A stretch of DNA of 64,000 nucleotides from positions 62,001-126,000 of the forward strand of contig JBAIAA010000245.1 of assembly GCA_037893245.1 (NCBI GenBank), written 5' to 3'. Below the pieces are notes generated by a model, which ran no database searches, was not told the DNA's origin, and worked only from the letters and a program-made list of their open reading frames with translations. The DNA comes from Crossaster papposus (taxonomy: Eukaryota; Echinodermata; Asteroidea; Velatida; Solasteridae). The position numbers were made by a program, and so were the translations under genes. Positions 55,400 through 64,000 of this stretch are shown here, in pieces (position 1 is the stretch's first letter; each line of letters opens with the position of its first letter).

Positions 55400-58320
55400 C
55401 GCGTGCGGTACGATGATGGGTGCCAGAAAGCCATGTGCGCTCGCCTCGTGCACGCATACATGTACATGCAGCATGAATGGTTCCCGCCGCACGCTTCAAT
55501 AGACAAAGTTAAGGACTGGACCAGTCCATGGCCGACACGCATGTATTTTTCCGTTACACGAACTATGGTGAAAGAACACACGAACTGGTCGAATTTGACA
55601 TCGTAAGAAGTACAAATGACCGGCAAAAAAACGTCGATGAAGAAAGTCATTTCCTGCAGGTTAATTATCAGATCATGGTCACCCTTTTCGGTGTTTGTAT
55701 TTTCTGTTTTAATGTATTTATTTTTGGTAGTAACGCTCGTCCTTGAGCGATACAGCGCAGCGTGTTTTTTGCAAAATGTCTACCGCGGCATAGCGCATGT
55801 TTTCTGCGGTCCGTTGTTGCACACGCTTGTTGTGGTTGTGTGTTGGTCAGATCATGGAGGAATAAGAGCAGTGGTCAGATCATGGGGGTATATCGGCATC
55901 CATCGTGTGAATAGGCCTACTGCATTCTCCATTTCAAAAAAAATTATCAACCTTAAACCTTTACCGTGCTTTTAAAATAACTCGGGGAGTTTTGTTGTCA
56001 CCGATGAGGGGCAGTTTTGATAGCTTTCGTGACGGATGCAAAATGAATCTTCCCGCAAGATCAGCGATTACGACAAGCAGTACTGTAGTGCTGCAAGTGC
56101 CGTGCCGTGCCGTGCCGTGCCGTGACGCGTTAGGGAAATGTTCCCGCACGCGCGCTTTCGTTACTGGAAAGTCGGACAATGCAGTTGCGTAACCTCGGTG
56201 GAATAAGTTAAGCTACTTTTCACCGCGCAGTGCCGGCGTAATTTTCTCGTCTGAACGCAAGCATATTTTGGATTAAGAATTTCTTATCTACTGGCCTCGA
56301 TGTACAAATAAAAAGGTGTTAAAAAACCCTGAGCCTGTTTATTTACGAAACCCTAGTCATAAAAAAAAAATATATTCCTAAGGTTAATTATGAAATTGTC
56401 TTTGGTTTTTTTAAACAAGAACGAAAGGGTACTTAAAGACTTATTTGTCTGAACTCCTAAACAATTTTCAACCGATTTAAGGAGTAAATAATAATACAAT
56501 ATTTTATTGTTTTTTCTGGTATCTAATATTAATAAAATCGACATACACCTGACCATTGAATTACGAGGCTAGCAAAATAAATTCCAGGTTTATTTAATAA
56601 CATTTATTTCTAGTTTCATTGTTTAAAAAGAGAAGAAAAAAGAAAAGAAAAACGGGACCTTAACACCTAATATTTTGAGCTCCTAAACATTTTTCCAACA
56701 GATTTAAGGGGGAAATTAAAAAAGATTTATTTTCCATTTTTCTTGTATTTGACCAAATCGATCTATTTCGTGGCCCGTAAATTACAAGGCTAGCTTTTTA
56801 AAACATTTACAAAAATAAAAAAGCAAAAATAAAATCGAGGTGGTTCAAAATCCCGATGGCGGACCCCAGGATACCAAAACTGAACCATGAATATTTGAAA
56901 TACTTTAAATTAAGACCCACAAAGCAAGGCATGATTCTCATCGAAAATGGGTATGATTATTTGTTGTCCTGAATTGTCCCTTAAAATGCACGAGCTGAGG
57001 TTTTATCCCAGCAACTTACTCCCGCAAGCATGTACTTCAATCCTAAAGTGAATTTCTATACATCTTAAGAAGTTGTTATTCAAATTTAATAAATAATTTG
57101 TTCATTCTGCTGGGTTATATTTAATACAACCATAATATTTACTTTGTCCCTAAAATAGATGTGAAAATTACAACCAATGAAAAAGAGAAGTTGTTAGAAG
57201 GTTCCTACTTATTCCTTCATGGAAGGACGTGATTGGTTTCTTTTTTATGGGATGGTTTATTTTTGATGTGGGTAATTATCCACCAATAATTCTTGGGAAA
57301 TAGTGACTTGTTGCGTTTTTGTTATAGTCTGTCCAAATGGCTCTCGCCTCTGGACATACAGACTTGTCACAGACTCACCATGGTATTTATTGAATAAGTC
57401 ATATCCAGTCTTTCCAAATGGTTCTAGAGTAAAAATGTATCTAGTTTTTCCTCTGTGTCATGTTTAGTTATTGCACTGTAAGTGTAATGTACAACAAATT
57501 GTCAAATAACATACAAATAATGTATAGTAAGGTATGACTGAGATAAAGACAAAGTAACTGATAGAGAATGTCAAAATTGTGCTTCCTATCGGTGTTCTTA
57601 TTTTTGTACAGGTTTATGACCAATTGACCATTACCCTATTTTACACGTAGTGCATGAGTGTGAGTCAGTGTGCGCTGTTTTAAATCAAAACTTCCAATAT
57701 CCATAATAAACTCCTCTGGTCAAAATTTATTTCGAATTATCATTCCAGCTAAAAAAGGTAAATAGAGTTTTAACAAATATTTGTATAAAAATCACGCTTC
57801 ATATTGCCACAACATTAACAAAAAATAGGTAGAAATTGTCTTCAGATTACGCCAGAGAGCACCTAAGAAACCAAAAAAAATCAGGGCCCTTAAGCGGGCC
57901 CTGAACCCCGGCCGCAAGAACTTCGCGCTTCGCGCACATGCTCCGCAATTACATGTACTAAATTGTTACACACCCAAGTTTTTTTTTTACACACCCAATT
58001 CAACAAATCCTGCCTAAGTCCTTGCCCCCCCCCCCCCCCCCCCCCCATGAAAATTGGCCAATCAGATTAATCTATCTTTGTGCAATAAAGCCACAAGTGC
58101 CCCCTCTGTTTTGATCGGCGGCTGATTTTAGTGGAAGGCGACAAAGCATTCTCACCATCGCGTCTATTTTCAGCGACCACTCTGTTTATATAGTTTTCTG
58201 TTATAGACTTCCAAGAATCGCCACAGTTCACGCATGTCGTCTGACGGCGTTAATCGACAGCTCTTAAGTTATTTTTAACCATTATAATAGGTTTATTTCA
58301 AATTTGAAAATTACGGCGAT
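55400..58320. other. hAT interior, no supported gene
   Basis: It contains a (GCCGT)n patch at about 56095-56125, hAT-homologous blocks (56.3-57.0 and 58.05-58.32 kb, the latter matching 16.65-16.9 kb inverted), a C-tract at about 58024-58046, and TTCAGGGCCC-TTAAGC-GGGCCCTGAA at about 57883. Open frames are short and unsupported. Confidence 0.5.
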
Positions 58321-58659
58321 ATATTTCATTTCATTTCATTTCATTTATTATTTTGCAGGATTACATAAAAATATGAGGACAATTACAAGAATTGAAATAA
58401 AATAATAAAAACAGGACAAAGCAAGGAAGAGTACAAAAGAAAACACCCTTATAACAAGAAAAACAACAATAATGCACACCCCTGCAGGATTGCCAAGTAA
58501 GCAAACTAAATTACTATCGAGTGGCTCTCCCAAAGCGTGACTTCTAATTCTATAAAACAATATATAATAAAAAATTTAAACAACAAATGTACATTATCAT
58601 AAAAGAATACATATAAAAATAACCCTATTGCACTAAATTACTCAGAACAACATAAAACA

Positions 58660-59020
58660 AACAGACACACATGCCCAAAAAGGACAAACAGTCTCAAACG
58701 AACAAACAAGCAGACACACAAACAAAAAACTACACGTACACTTCAACAAACAAACAAACAAACACCTCAACACCAAACTCAAACGAACAAACAAGCAGAC
58801 AAAAAAACAAAACAACAACAACAAACAACTACACGTACCCCCCAACAAACAAACAAACAAACACCCCAACACACCCAACAAACAAGCAGACCGACAAACA
58901 GACACCCTAACACGTACACCCCAACAAACAAACAAACAAACACCCCAACACCCCAAACAAGCAGACCAACAAACAAACACCCCTACACCCCAACAAACAA
59001 GCACCATCCCCAATCCATCT
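58660..59020. repeat. CAAACAAACA-rich tandem sequence in LINE 3' region
   Basis: Repeated ACAAACAAACAAACACC with AAGCAGAC and TACACGTAC inserts at ~80-120-bp intervals. Open frames on both strands (Cys/Val-rich on minus) are by-products. Confidence 0.85.
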
Positions 59021-59047
59021 TGAGCGGGTATATTGTATTAAATCACA

Positions 59048-60841
59048 TTATAATCGGTTCACCCCAGGAGTCAGCCAGTGATGTCTAAGTTTGATAATAA
59101 ATGAGTTCAAAGTAAATATCAGACAATCTGTAACATCCGCAGGTAAGGTGTCCCATAAACGAGGGAATCTAATAAAAAGTGAATTATGGAGAGCATTAGT
59201 TCTAGAATAATGATGGGTAAACTTCAATTCATCAAGGTGTCTATCATTAAAATTGATGTAGTTTTCAAAGTCAATATCAAATTTGTTGTAAATGCATTTC
59301 ACTATAAAAACTACAGCCAAAAAGTTAAGCCTATTAGTTATGTATGGCAGCCCCAGCTTACAACAACGGTCCGAATACTCCACATTATCTCCGTCAGAAT
59401 TTGGCCTATAATTTCTTGGGAGACCCAAGCAGGAACGGGTAAATCTTCTTTGAACTCCTTCCAAAGATAATAATTGGGAAGAAGAACTTGGACACCAAAC
59501 TGGGGAAGCATACTCAAGAATAGGCCTCACAAGACTACTGTAGAGTTTAACTAAAATGTGACTATCTTTACCATTAACCAGTCTCCTAATAAAACCAGAC
59601 ATTCTAGTTGCTTTTGAAACAATAGAATTCACATGATGATTCCAAGAAAGATCTCTGGAAATAACCAACCCGAGATATTTGTAATGGTCAACCAAATCTA
59701 ACCTTCGAGAGTCTACCTGATAAGTGGGTCTACATGGATTTCTGGAACGAGTAATCGTCATAAGTTTACATTTGTCAACATTGAGCTTCATTCGATTAAG
59801 GGTACACCAGGTATCAATATTGTTTAAATCGTTCTGTAAAATAATCTCATCATTCCTGTTAGCAATGGTCCTATAAATCACAGTGTCATCTGCATATTGC
59901 CTTAAGTTGGACTTCACACAAAAGGGCAGATCAAAGGCAAAAATATTGAAAAGAAGTGGGCCCAAAACAGATCCCTGGGGGACCCCAGAAGGAACTTGGA
60001 CCCAGTCCGAGTGAGACCCACAAAACTGCACTCGTTGATGACGATCATGTAAATACGACTGAAACCAGTGCAAAACAGGACCGCAAATGCCGTGTTTGTG
60101 CAACTTCTCAATGAGGACACTATGACTTACACGATCAAAAGCTTTTGACCAGTCCAAATATATAACATCAATTCTAGGAGGATTAGGAGAATCCAATGTT
60201 TTAGCCCAGTGATGAAAAACGGTAGTGAGTTGAGTAACACAAGACCTCCTGGGAAGGAAGCCATGCTGGCAATTAGAAATAATACCGCCTCTATACATGT
60301 GATTAATAAGATGATTAGCGACAATTTTTTCAAGACATTTACTAACTGTAGAACAGAGAGACACCGGTCTATAATTACTCGGGTTCCGGTTGTGAGGAGT
60401 ACCAGATTTAAAAATAGGAACCACATTGGCGAGTTTCCATTCAGATGGAACCTTACCCATAGCAAGAGACAAATTAAATATCTTTGCTAGTGGATAAGCT
60501 AAGCTTTTAGAAGCCAGTTTTAGTAGCATTGGCGAAATATTGTCAAACCCAGGAGATTTGTGAGCTTGAAGATCATCCAACAGTTTCTTAACTTCGGTGG
60601 AATTAGTCTGAATTGAGGTTAGCCTAAATTGATTGCAATCATGACTGCATTGAACAGTAACAACAGGATTAATGTCGGATGAAAAATTAAGTTGAAAACT
60701 GCGATTGAATTCCTGAGCAATGGTCCGTGGATCTGTTATGGTGTTCTCGCCAATGTGAAGACTAACAACTGATGATTTTTTACGATTAGCACTCACAAAT
60801 GACCAGAATCGTTTAGGATTAGATTTACAATTATTGGCCAA
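59048..60841 (-). CDS. LINE ORF2 reverse transcriptase (N-terminally truncated)
   Basis: A 597-codon minus-strand frame is entered at NNCKSNPKRFWSFVSA, the linker that normally precedes the RT, so the AP endonuclease half is missing. RT motifs are NYRPVSLCSTVSKCLEKIVA, QHGFLPRRSCVTQLTT, motif A YLDWSKAFDRVSHSVL (about residue 229), SGVPQGSVLGPLLFNIF, catalytic QYADDTVIY (about 315) and LNVDKCKLMTITR. The C-terminus has LVRPILEYASPVWCPSS and RFPRLWDTLPADV. The frame is uninterrupted for ~1.8 kb and thus fairly young. By motif style it belongs to the CR1/jockey group and differs from the LINE at 34.6 kb. Confidence 0.9.
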   Translation of the reverse strand: MANNCKSNPKRFWSFVSANRKKSSVVSLHIGENTITDPRTIAQEFNRSFQLNFSSDINPVVTVQCSHDCNQFRLTSIQTNSTEVKKLLDDLQAHKSPGFDNISPMLLKLASKSLAYPLAKIFNLSLAMGKVPSEWKLANVVPIFKSGTPHNRNPSNYRPVSLCSTVSKCLEKIVANHLINHMYRGGIISNCQHGFLPRRSCVTQLTTVFHHWAKTLDSPNPPRIDVIYLDWSKAFDRVSHSVLIEKLHKHGICGPVLHWFQSYLHDRHQRVQFCGSHSDWVQVPSGVPQGSVLGPLLFNIFAFDLPFCVKSNLRQYADDTVIYRTIANRNDEIILQNDLNNIDTWCTLNRMKLNVDKCKLMTITRSRNPCRPTYQVDSRRLDLVDHYKYLGLVISRDLSWNHHVNSIVSKATRMSGFIRRLVNGKDSHILVKLYSSLVRPILEYASPVWCPSSSSQLLSLEGVQRRFTRSCLGLPRNYRPNSDGDNVEYSDRCCKLGLPYITNRLNFLAVVFIVKCIYNKFDIDFENYINFNDRHLDELKFTHHYSRTNALHNSLFIRFPRLWDTLPADVTDCLIFTLNSFIIKLRHHWLTPGVNRL

Positions 60842-61352
60842 ATCCTTAATATAATGCAGGCCTCGACCTTAAGAAAAAAAGGGGCAGGCCACTTTGGCCT
60901 CATCAACACCAAAATTTCAAAGGGCACCGAGGCCAACTGACGGGGCACCGAGGCCAACTTATTTCCAAGTATTTAATTCATTATTTTTGCATAGTACGTA
61001 TACACGTGTAACGTACATGTATGTAAGCATATAATATGCAATATGTGAGGCCATCATGTACATTTCATGTCGTTTTCATAAAAACGGCTAAATTCAGTGC
61101 AGTGGAGAAAAGATCAGTGTAATTTTCAACTTGTCATTGTTGTCAATATATTTCTTTTATACAAAAAAAATTCCAAAAAAGCTAAATGTTTAATATCACA
61201 GGAATACCAAATAAATAAACAATAATTCGAGAGACCTACCAGGTAATCAGCACACTCGTTATTAATGTCGCGATATAAATATGAAGGCAGTGTTTTGCTG
61301 TTCAGGTTTCGTGTTCTCTCTTTTAATTAACTCTCTTTTAATTAACTGTCCT

Positions 61353-61594
61353 TTAACCAGTTCGCGCCGGGATTATTTTAACATCGCCGAGCCCACGGGC
61401 GGGATTATTTTTAACGAAACTCAATCCGAAGCGTGTTCAGGCTGATAGTGCCGGGAAGCACACCCACGCATTTCCGGCCTTGCCCGCTGCTGACATACAT
61501 TTCCGAACTTGAACTTGGCGTGTTTATCCGTCATCCGTTTTGAATCTGGGAAAATTTTTGCGTTTATATACGTCATCCGGCGCGAACTGGTTAA
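61353..61594. mobile_element. TTAA-bounded element, CGCGCCGG family, copy 2
   Basis: Perfect 18-bp inverted ends TTAACCAGTTCGCGCCGG, 242 bp, nested in the CAGGCCTCGA element. Same family as 22600-22873. Confidence 0.85.
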
Positions 61595-61629
61595 TTAACT
61601 TGCTGAGGGTCTTAAAACTATACACTATA

Positions 61630-61730
61630 GGGCCGTTTGCCAAACCCCAGTTTTGTACGATTGTATTCGCAGTTTGGCAATGGTTATGAAGCCGCGTCCG
61701 GAGCCTATGTGGGGTTTTGAAAACGGGCCT
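61630..61730. mobile_element. ~100-bp foldback element
   Basis: GGGCCGTTTGCCAAACCCCA is mirrored by TGGGGTTTTGAAAACGGGCC. Sister of 61857-61971. Confidence 0.7.
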
Positions 61731-61856
61731 GGTATTGCGCGCTCGGGGAAATCCCCCAGCACGCAATAACAGCAACAAAAGTAGTTCCGGCTTCGCGCTC
61801 CATATCAAGATAAACAACCATTGACCCCCTTCATACAGACGGGGAAACCCGTCAAC

Positions 61857-61971
61857 CATGAAGCCGTTTTCCAAACCCCAGCTACTTCTGCGTTGGCTTC
61901 GTATGTGCATTTTGGCAATGGAGATGGAGCCATACACGGAGCCTGAGCTGGTTTCGGAAAACGGCTTCATG
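61857..61971. mobile_element. 115-bp foldback element
   Basis: CATGAAGCCGTTTTCC and its exact complement bound a GGAGCC-containing centre. Related ends occur at 63549 (GGGCTGTTTTCCAAACCCCC). Confidence 0.75.
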
Positions 61972-62044
61972 AGCATTCATTCATAAAATCACGGCACGTA
62001 CACCCCCATGTACATGGTATACGAACGATGTGTAAGTGCGAATG

Positions 62045-62075
62045 TACATGTACGTACGTACGTACGTACGTCTAC
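62045..62075. repeat. (ACGT)n microsatellite
   Basis: GTACATGTACGTACGTACGT-type run. Confidence 0.9.
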
Positions 62076-62419
62076 AAAAGACTGAGAATCGCCGAGTGTC
62101 AGATTTGTAATACTGTACGTTAAGCGTCATTTTCGCGACGGGCAGATTTTTGGGACTGGAAATAATTGTGTACATTATCATCATTATGTTTTTCTGCCGT
62201 GAAATTCGGGGCCTCGTATTAAATGTCTGTTGCTTTTTGCAAAAAGGGCAGCTGGCCAACTTGGCCGCGGTAAGGGTAAATTTTGAAGGGGCATTGCGGC
62301 CAAATTGAAAGGGCATGCGGCCAATGGCCGCGGTGGCCGCGGTTAAGATCGAGGCCTGATAATGACTACTAGGCCGGACCCGCGTAGCTGGTTCAACGTG
62401 CATGGGGACCGAGCCGGAC

Positions 62420-62890
62420 CCACCCACCGAGTTTGAACGCCGCACGACCCCGGGAAGGGGACGAAAAAGCGCGCACAGACAGACACACAGACACACAGAC
62501 AGACAGACAGAGAGTAGCGTATTATTATATAGATTTAAGCCCGATCGGACCAACTTCAAAAAGTTGACCCCTAGATGACCTTTGACCCGACAAACGCTTT
62601 TTTTTCCACGCTCAACTTGCATTCGGGCTTCCCGTCCCCGAGTTTAAGCCCGATAGGACAAACTTTGAAAATTCGACCCTTAGACGACCTTTGACCCCGG
62701 AAGACCCGAAAAAACGCTAACCCGTTTTATTTCGCATCGAGCATTGCGATCACCGAGTTTGAGCACGATCCGACCAACTTCAAAAAGGTGACCCCTAGAT
62801 GACCTTTGACCTCGCACGCCCCAGCGAACGCAAACTGCACAGACAGACAGACACACAGACAGACAGAGAGTAGCGTATTATTATATAGAT
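62420..62890. repeat. ACAGAC...GTAGCGTATTATTATATAGAT repeat, two ends
   Basis: AGACAGACAGAGAGTAGCGT followed by ATTATTATATAGAT ends at 62534 and again at 62890 (356 bp apart). The second is preceded by three ~110-bp units opening T[TG]A[AG]GC[CA]CGAT[CA][GC]GAC and containing TAGA[TC]GACCTTTGACC. This end signature is seen scattered through many invertebrate genomes; the element type is unknown to me. Confidence 0.75.
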
Positions 62891-63034
62891 AGGAAGCCCT
62901 GGTCACATATTTAATCTGATTGCGTCACATATTTAATCTGATTGCGTAATTTAATATATCGACATATCGGCGATATTTACCAGACGATATATCGCCAGTC
63001 AAAAATTACGATATCGTCCAGGCTAATCCAACCT

Positions 63035-63132
63035 TTAACCCTAACTCCCTCACCATTGTTATTGAACAATACAATTCCTCCAAAATCCTCCAACTTCCTT
63101 TGTTGTGTAGGGGACTAGGGAGTTAGGGTTAA
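63035..63132. mobile_element. 98-bp TTAA-bounded element
   Basis: TTAACCCTAACTCCCT and its exact complement at the ends; TTAA on both sides. It sits immediately after the right target duplication of the large hAT copy. Confidence 0.85.
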
Positions 63133-63548
63133 ACATCTCAAACTTATTATTATTTCTTTAATATTGCATAAACAAGTGTTTGATACTTCACTTGTTGACA
63201 GAACATTTATTGTTTTCACGTCAAATCAGTGTTGCTGTTAACAGGCATTATGAATATAATGCGTAATGTCAGTCACGAAGGTTAATTTGCATATTTGTTT
63301 ACAAATTCAATTGGAGTTTTTCCCATCTTAAGACATGCGTACATGTAAGTTACCCTATCAGCTATAATTTTCACATGGATTTAGATCTGTAGCACTTTTA
63401 ACTTGAAGAGAAATTTTCAAAACGTGGTACACACTTTTTGGTTGCGTCGCTTTTTGTAATGTCAGTCACGACATTAAACAACCCCCCTAGTCGGAAAAGC
63501 TGAACATCAAATTTCAAAGTTTCAATACTATATTGTGTGTTTGGCTCC

Positions 63549-63730
63549 TGGGCTGTTTTCCAAACCCCCGGCTTTGGCTTCGTCTTCGGCTTCGTCTTCA
63601 TTCCGCCATTTTGAAGCCCATACCAAATGGAGGCTTTGGCTTCGGCTTCATCAAGAGGCTCCGTTTTTGGTTAAATTATGAAGCCTGCCGAGGAGGTGAC
63701 TTCGTGGAGGCTTCGTGACGTATTGTCACG
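63549..63730. repeat. GGCTTCG-rich MITE-like sequence
   Basis: GGGCTGTTTTCCAAACCCCC followed by repeated GGCTTTGGCTTCG/GGCTTCGTC words. Related to the foldbacks at 61.6-62.0 kb; the right boundary is unclear. Confidence 0.6.
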
Positions 63731-64000
63731 TGATACAAGCCACAAAATTATCACAAACAAAAAAGTTTGCGACGGCCGCCATTGTTTTCGCGGTGTGTCG
63801 GGGTGTTTGCAAGGAAGTTTTCACCGACAATTCACTGTAAGTTTAATGATTTTGTTAAAAGAAATTTACCAACTCAAGTGAAAATGTTACGTGTAACCAT
63901 GAAGATAATCATACTATCTATAGGACCTAGGACAACATTTCTAACCCTAACGTTTATGCTACCGTTTTTTCGACGAAAGTTTCAATTCCAACGAACTAGT

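Larger units (their letters stand above)
58322..60850 (-). mobile_element. CR1/jockey-group LINE, 5'-truncated
   Basis: The minus-strand RT frame (60841-59048) is followed by a ~700-bp 3' region full of TTTG-rich repeats and a terminal (TGAAA)n tail at 58345-58322. It inserted into hAT sequence. The 5' end is cut next to the element at 60857. Confidence 0.85.
60857..62358. mobile_element. 1.5-kb TIR element (CAGGCCTCGA ends)
   Basis: CAGGCCTCGACCTTAA at the left and the complement of CAGGCCTCGATCTTAA at the right are inverted repeats. ATAATG flanks both sides (60851-60856 and 62359-62364). Just inside the left end GGGGCACCGAGGCCAACT is tandemly repeated; the right end is rich in GGCCGCGG. 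It contains further nested small elements and no transposase frame. Confidence 0.75.
51764..63025. mobile_element. 11.3-kb hAT-like copy expanded by nested insertions
   Basis: The left end GGGCGCTGGACGATATCACG matches the complement of the right end of the 16585-18784 hAT. The right end (complement TAGCCTGGACGATATCGTAA) matches its left end. Flanks are ATCCAAGT (51756-51763) and ATCCAACC (63026-63033), a decayed 8-bp duplication. hAT-homologous blocks at about 51.8-52.5, 53.2-54.1, 54.9-55.1, 56.3-57.0 and 58.05-58.32 kb are separated by other elements, and some blocks occur twice (53.8-54.1 and 56.5-56.8 kb). Confidence 0.75.

Noticed and set aside
58642-59013. Cys/Val-rich membrane-like protein (minus strand)
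   Set aside because: Translation of CAAACAAACA repeats in a LINE 3' region.
1-64000. Retroviral, LTR or Polinton remains
   Set aside because: No LTR pair, gag/protease/integrase/envelope or capsid-like reading was recognised; all RT sequences fit LINEs or Penelope-like elements.

Overview
The window reads as intron- and transposon-rich animal DNA, most likely from a marine invertebrate deuterostome. The reasons are L2/CR1-like LINEs, Penelope-like elements (PLEs), a tRNA-headed SINE, many short TTAA-bounded inverted-repeat elements, ACATGT-type simple repeats and long G/C homopolymers. An echinoderm is my best guess at moderate to low confidence, because no diagnostic host gene could be named. 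Host coding content is sparse: three phase 1-1 exon candidates on the minus strand (20038-20340, 20988-21182, 38717-38884), a two-exon SGNH-hydrolase-like gene (27558-29357) and a two-exon small gene of 69 codons (43045-43447). The last two become visible only when splice sites are considered.

Layout. 1-14743 is one satellite array full of the palindrome TGACGTCA. It is built from ~147-bp and ~177-bp subunits arranged into near-identical multi-kilobase higher-order copies, and it runs off the left edge. 14775-16330 is a degraded PLE. 16436-19852 is a DNA element (ends AGCCTC...) that carries a nested 2.2-kb hAT-like element with an 8-bp target duplication; an unoccupied version of that site lies at 33.5 kb. 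19.9-21.2 kb holds two host exon candidates. 21.4-25.9 kb is a cluster of small inverted-repeat elements plus eight copies of a GTTACGTACGTAAC palindrome. 25.9-26.9 kb is a PLE endonuclease fragment with a hammerhead-like motif.

26986-32665 is bounded by inverted TACCGTAATTTCCTGCGGA ends and encloses the SGNH gene. Then come a SINE, a second AGCCTC element, an L2-like LINE and a second PLE reverse-transcriptase fragment (32.7-37.6 kb), followed by the third host exon candidate.

39370-49726 is bounded by 41-bp inverted repeats starting CACTT and looks like a ~10.4-kb CACTA/EnSpm-like element. It has GC-rich subterminal repeats (including a 55-bp minisatellite with a 219-bp higher-order period) and contains the small spliced gene, a long-terminal-inverted-repeat element and a third AGCCTC element. 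50086-63469 carries seven copies of GTAATGTCAGTCAC split by an 11.3-kb hAT copy (51764-63025), which is itself packed with nested insertions: a LINE, a TIR transposon and several small elements.

Most open frames in the satellite, minisatellites and G/C tracts are by-products of repeats and are not annotated as genes. No retrovirus, LTR element, Polinton, rRNA gene or CRISPR array was recognised.
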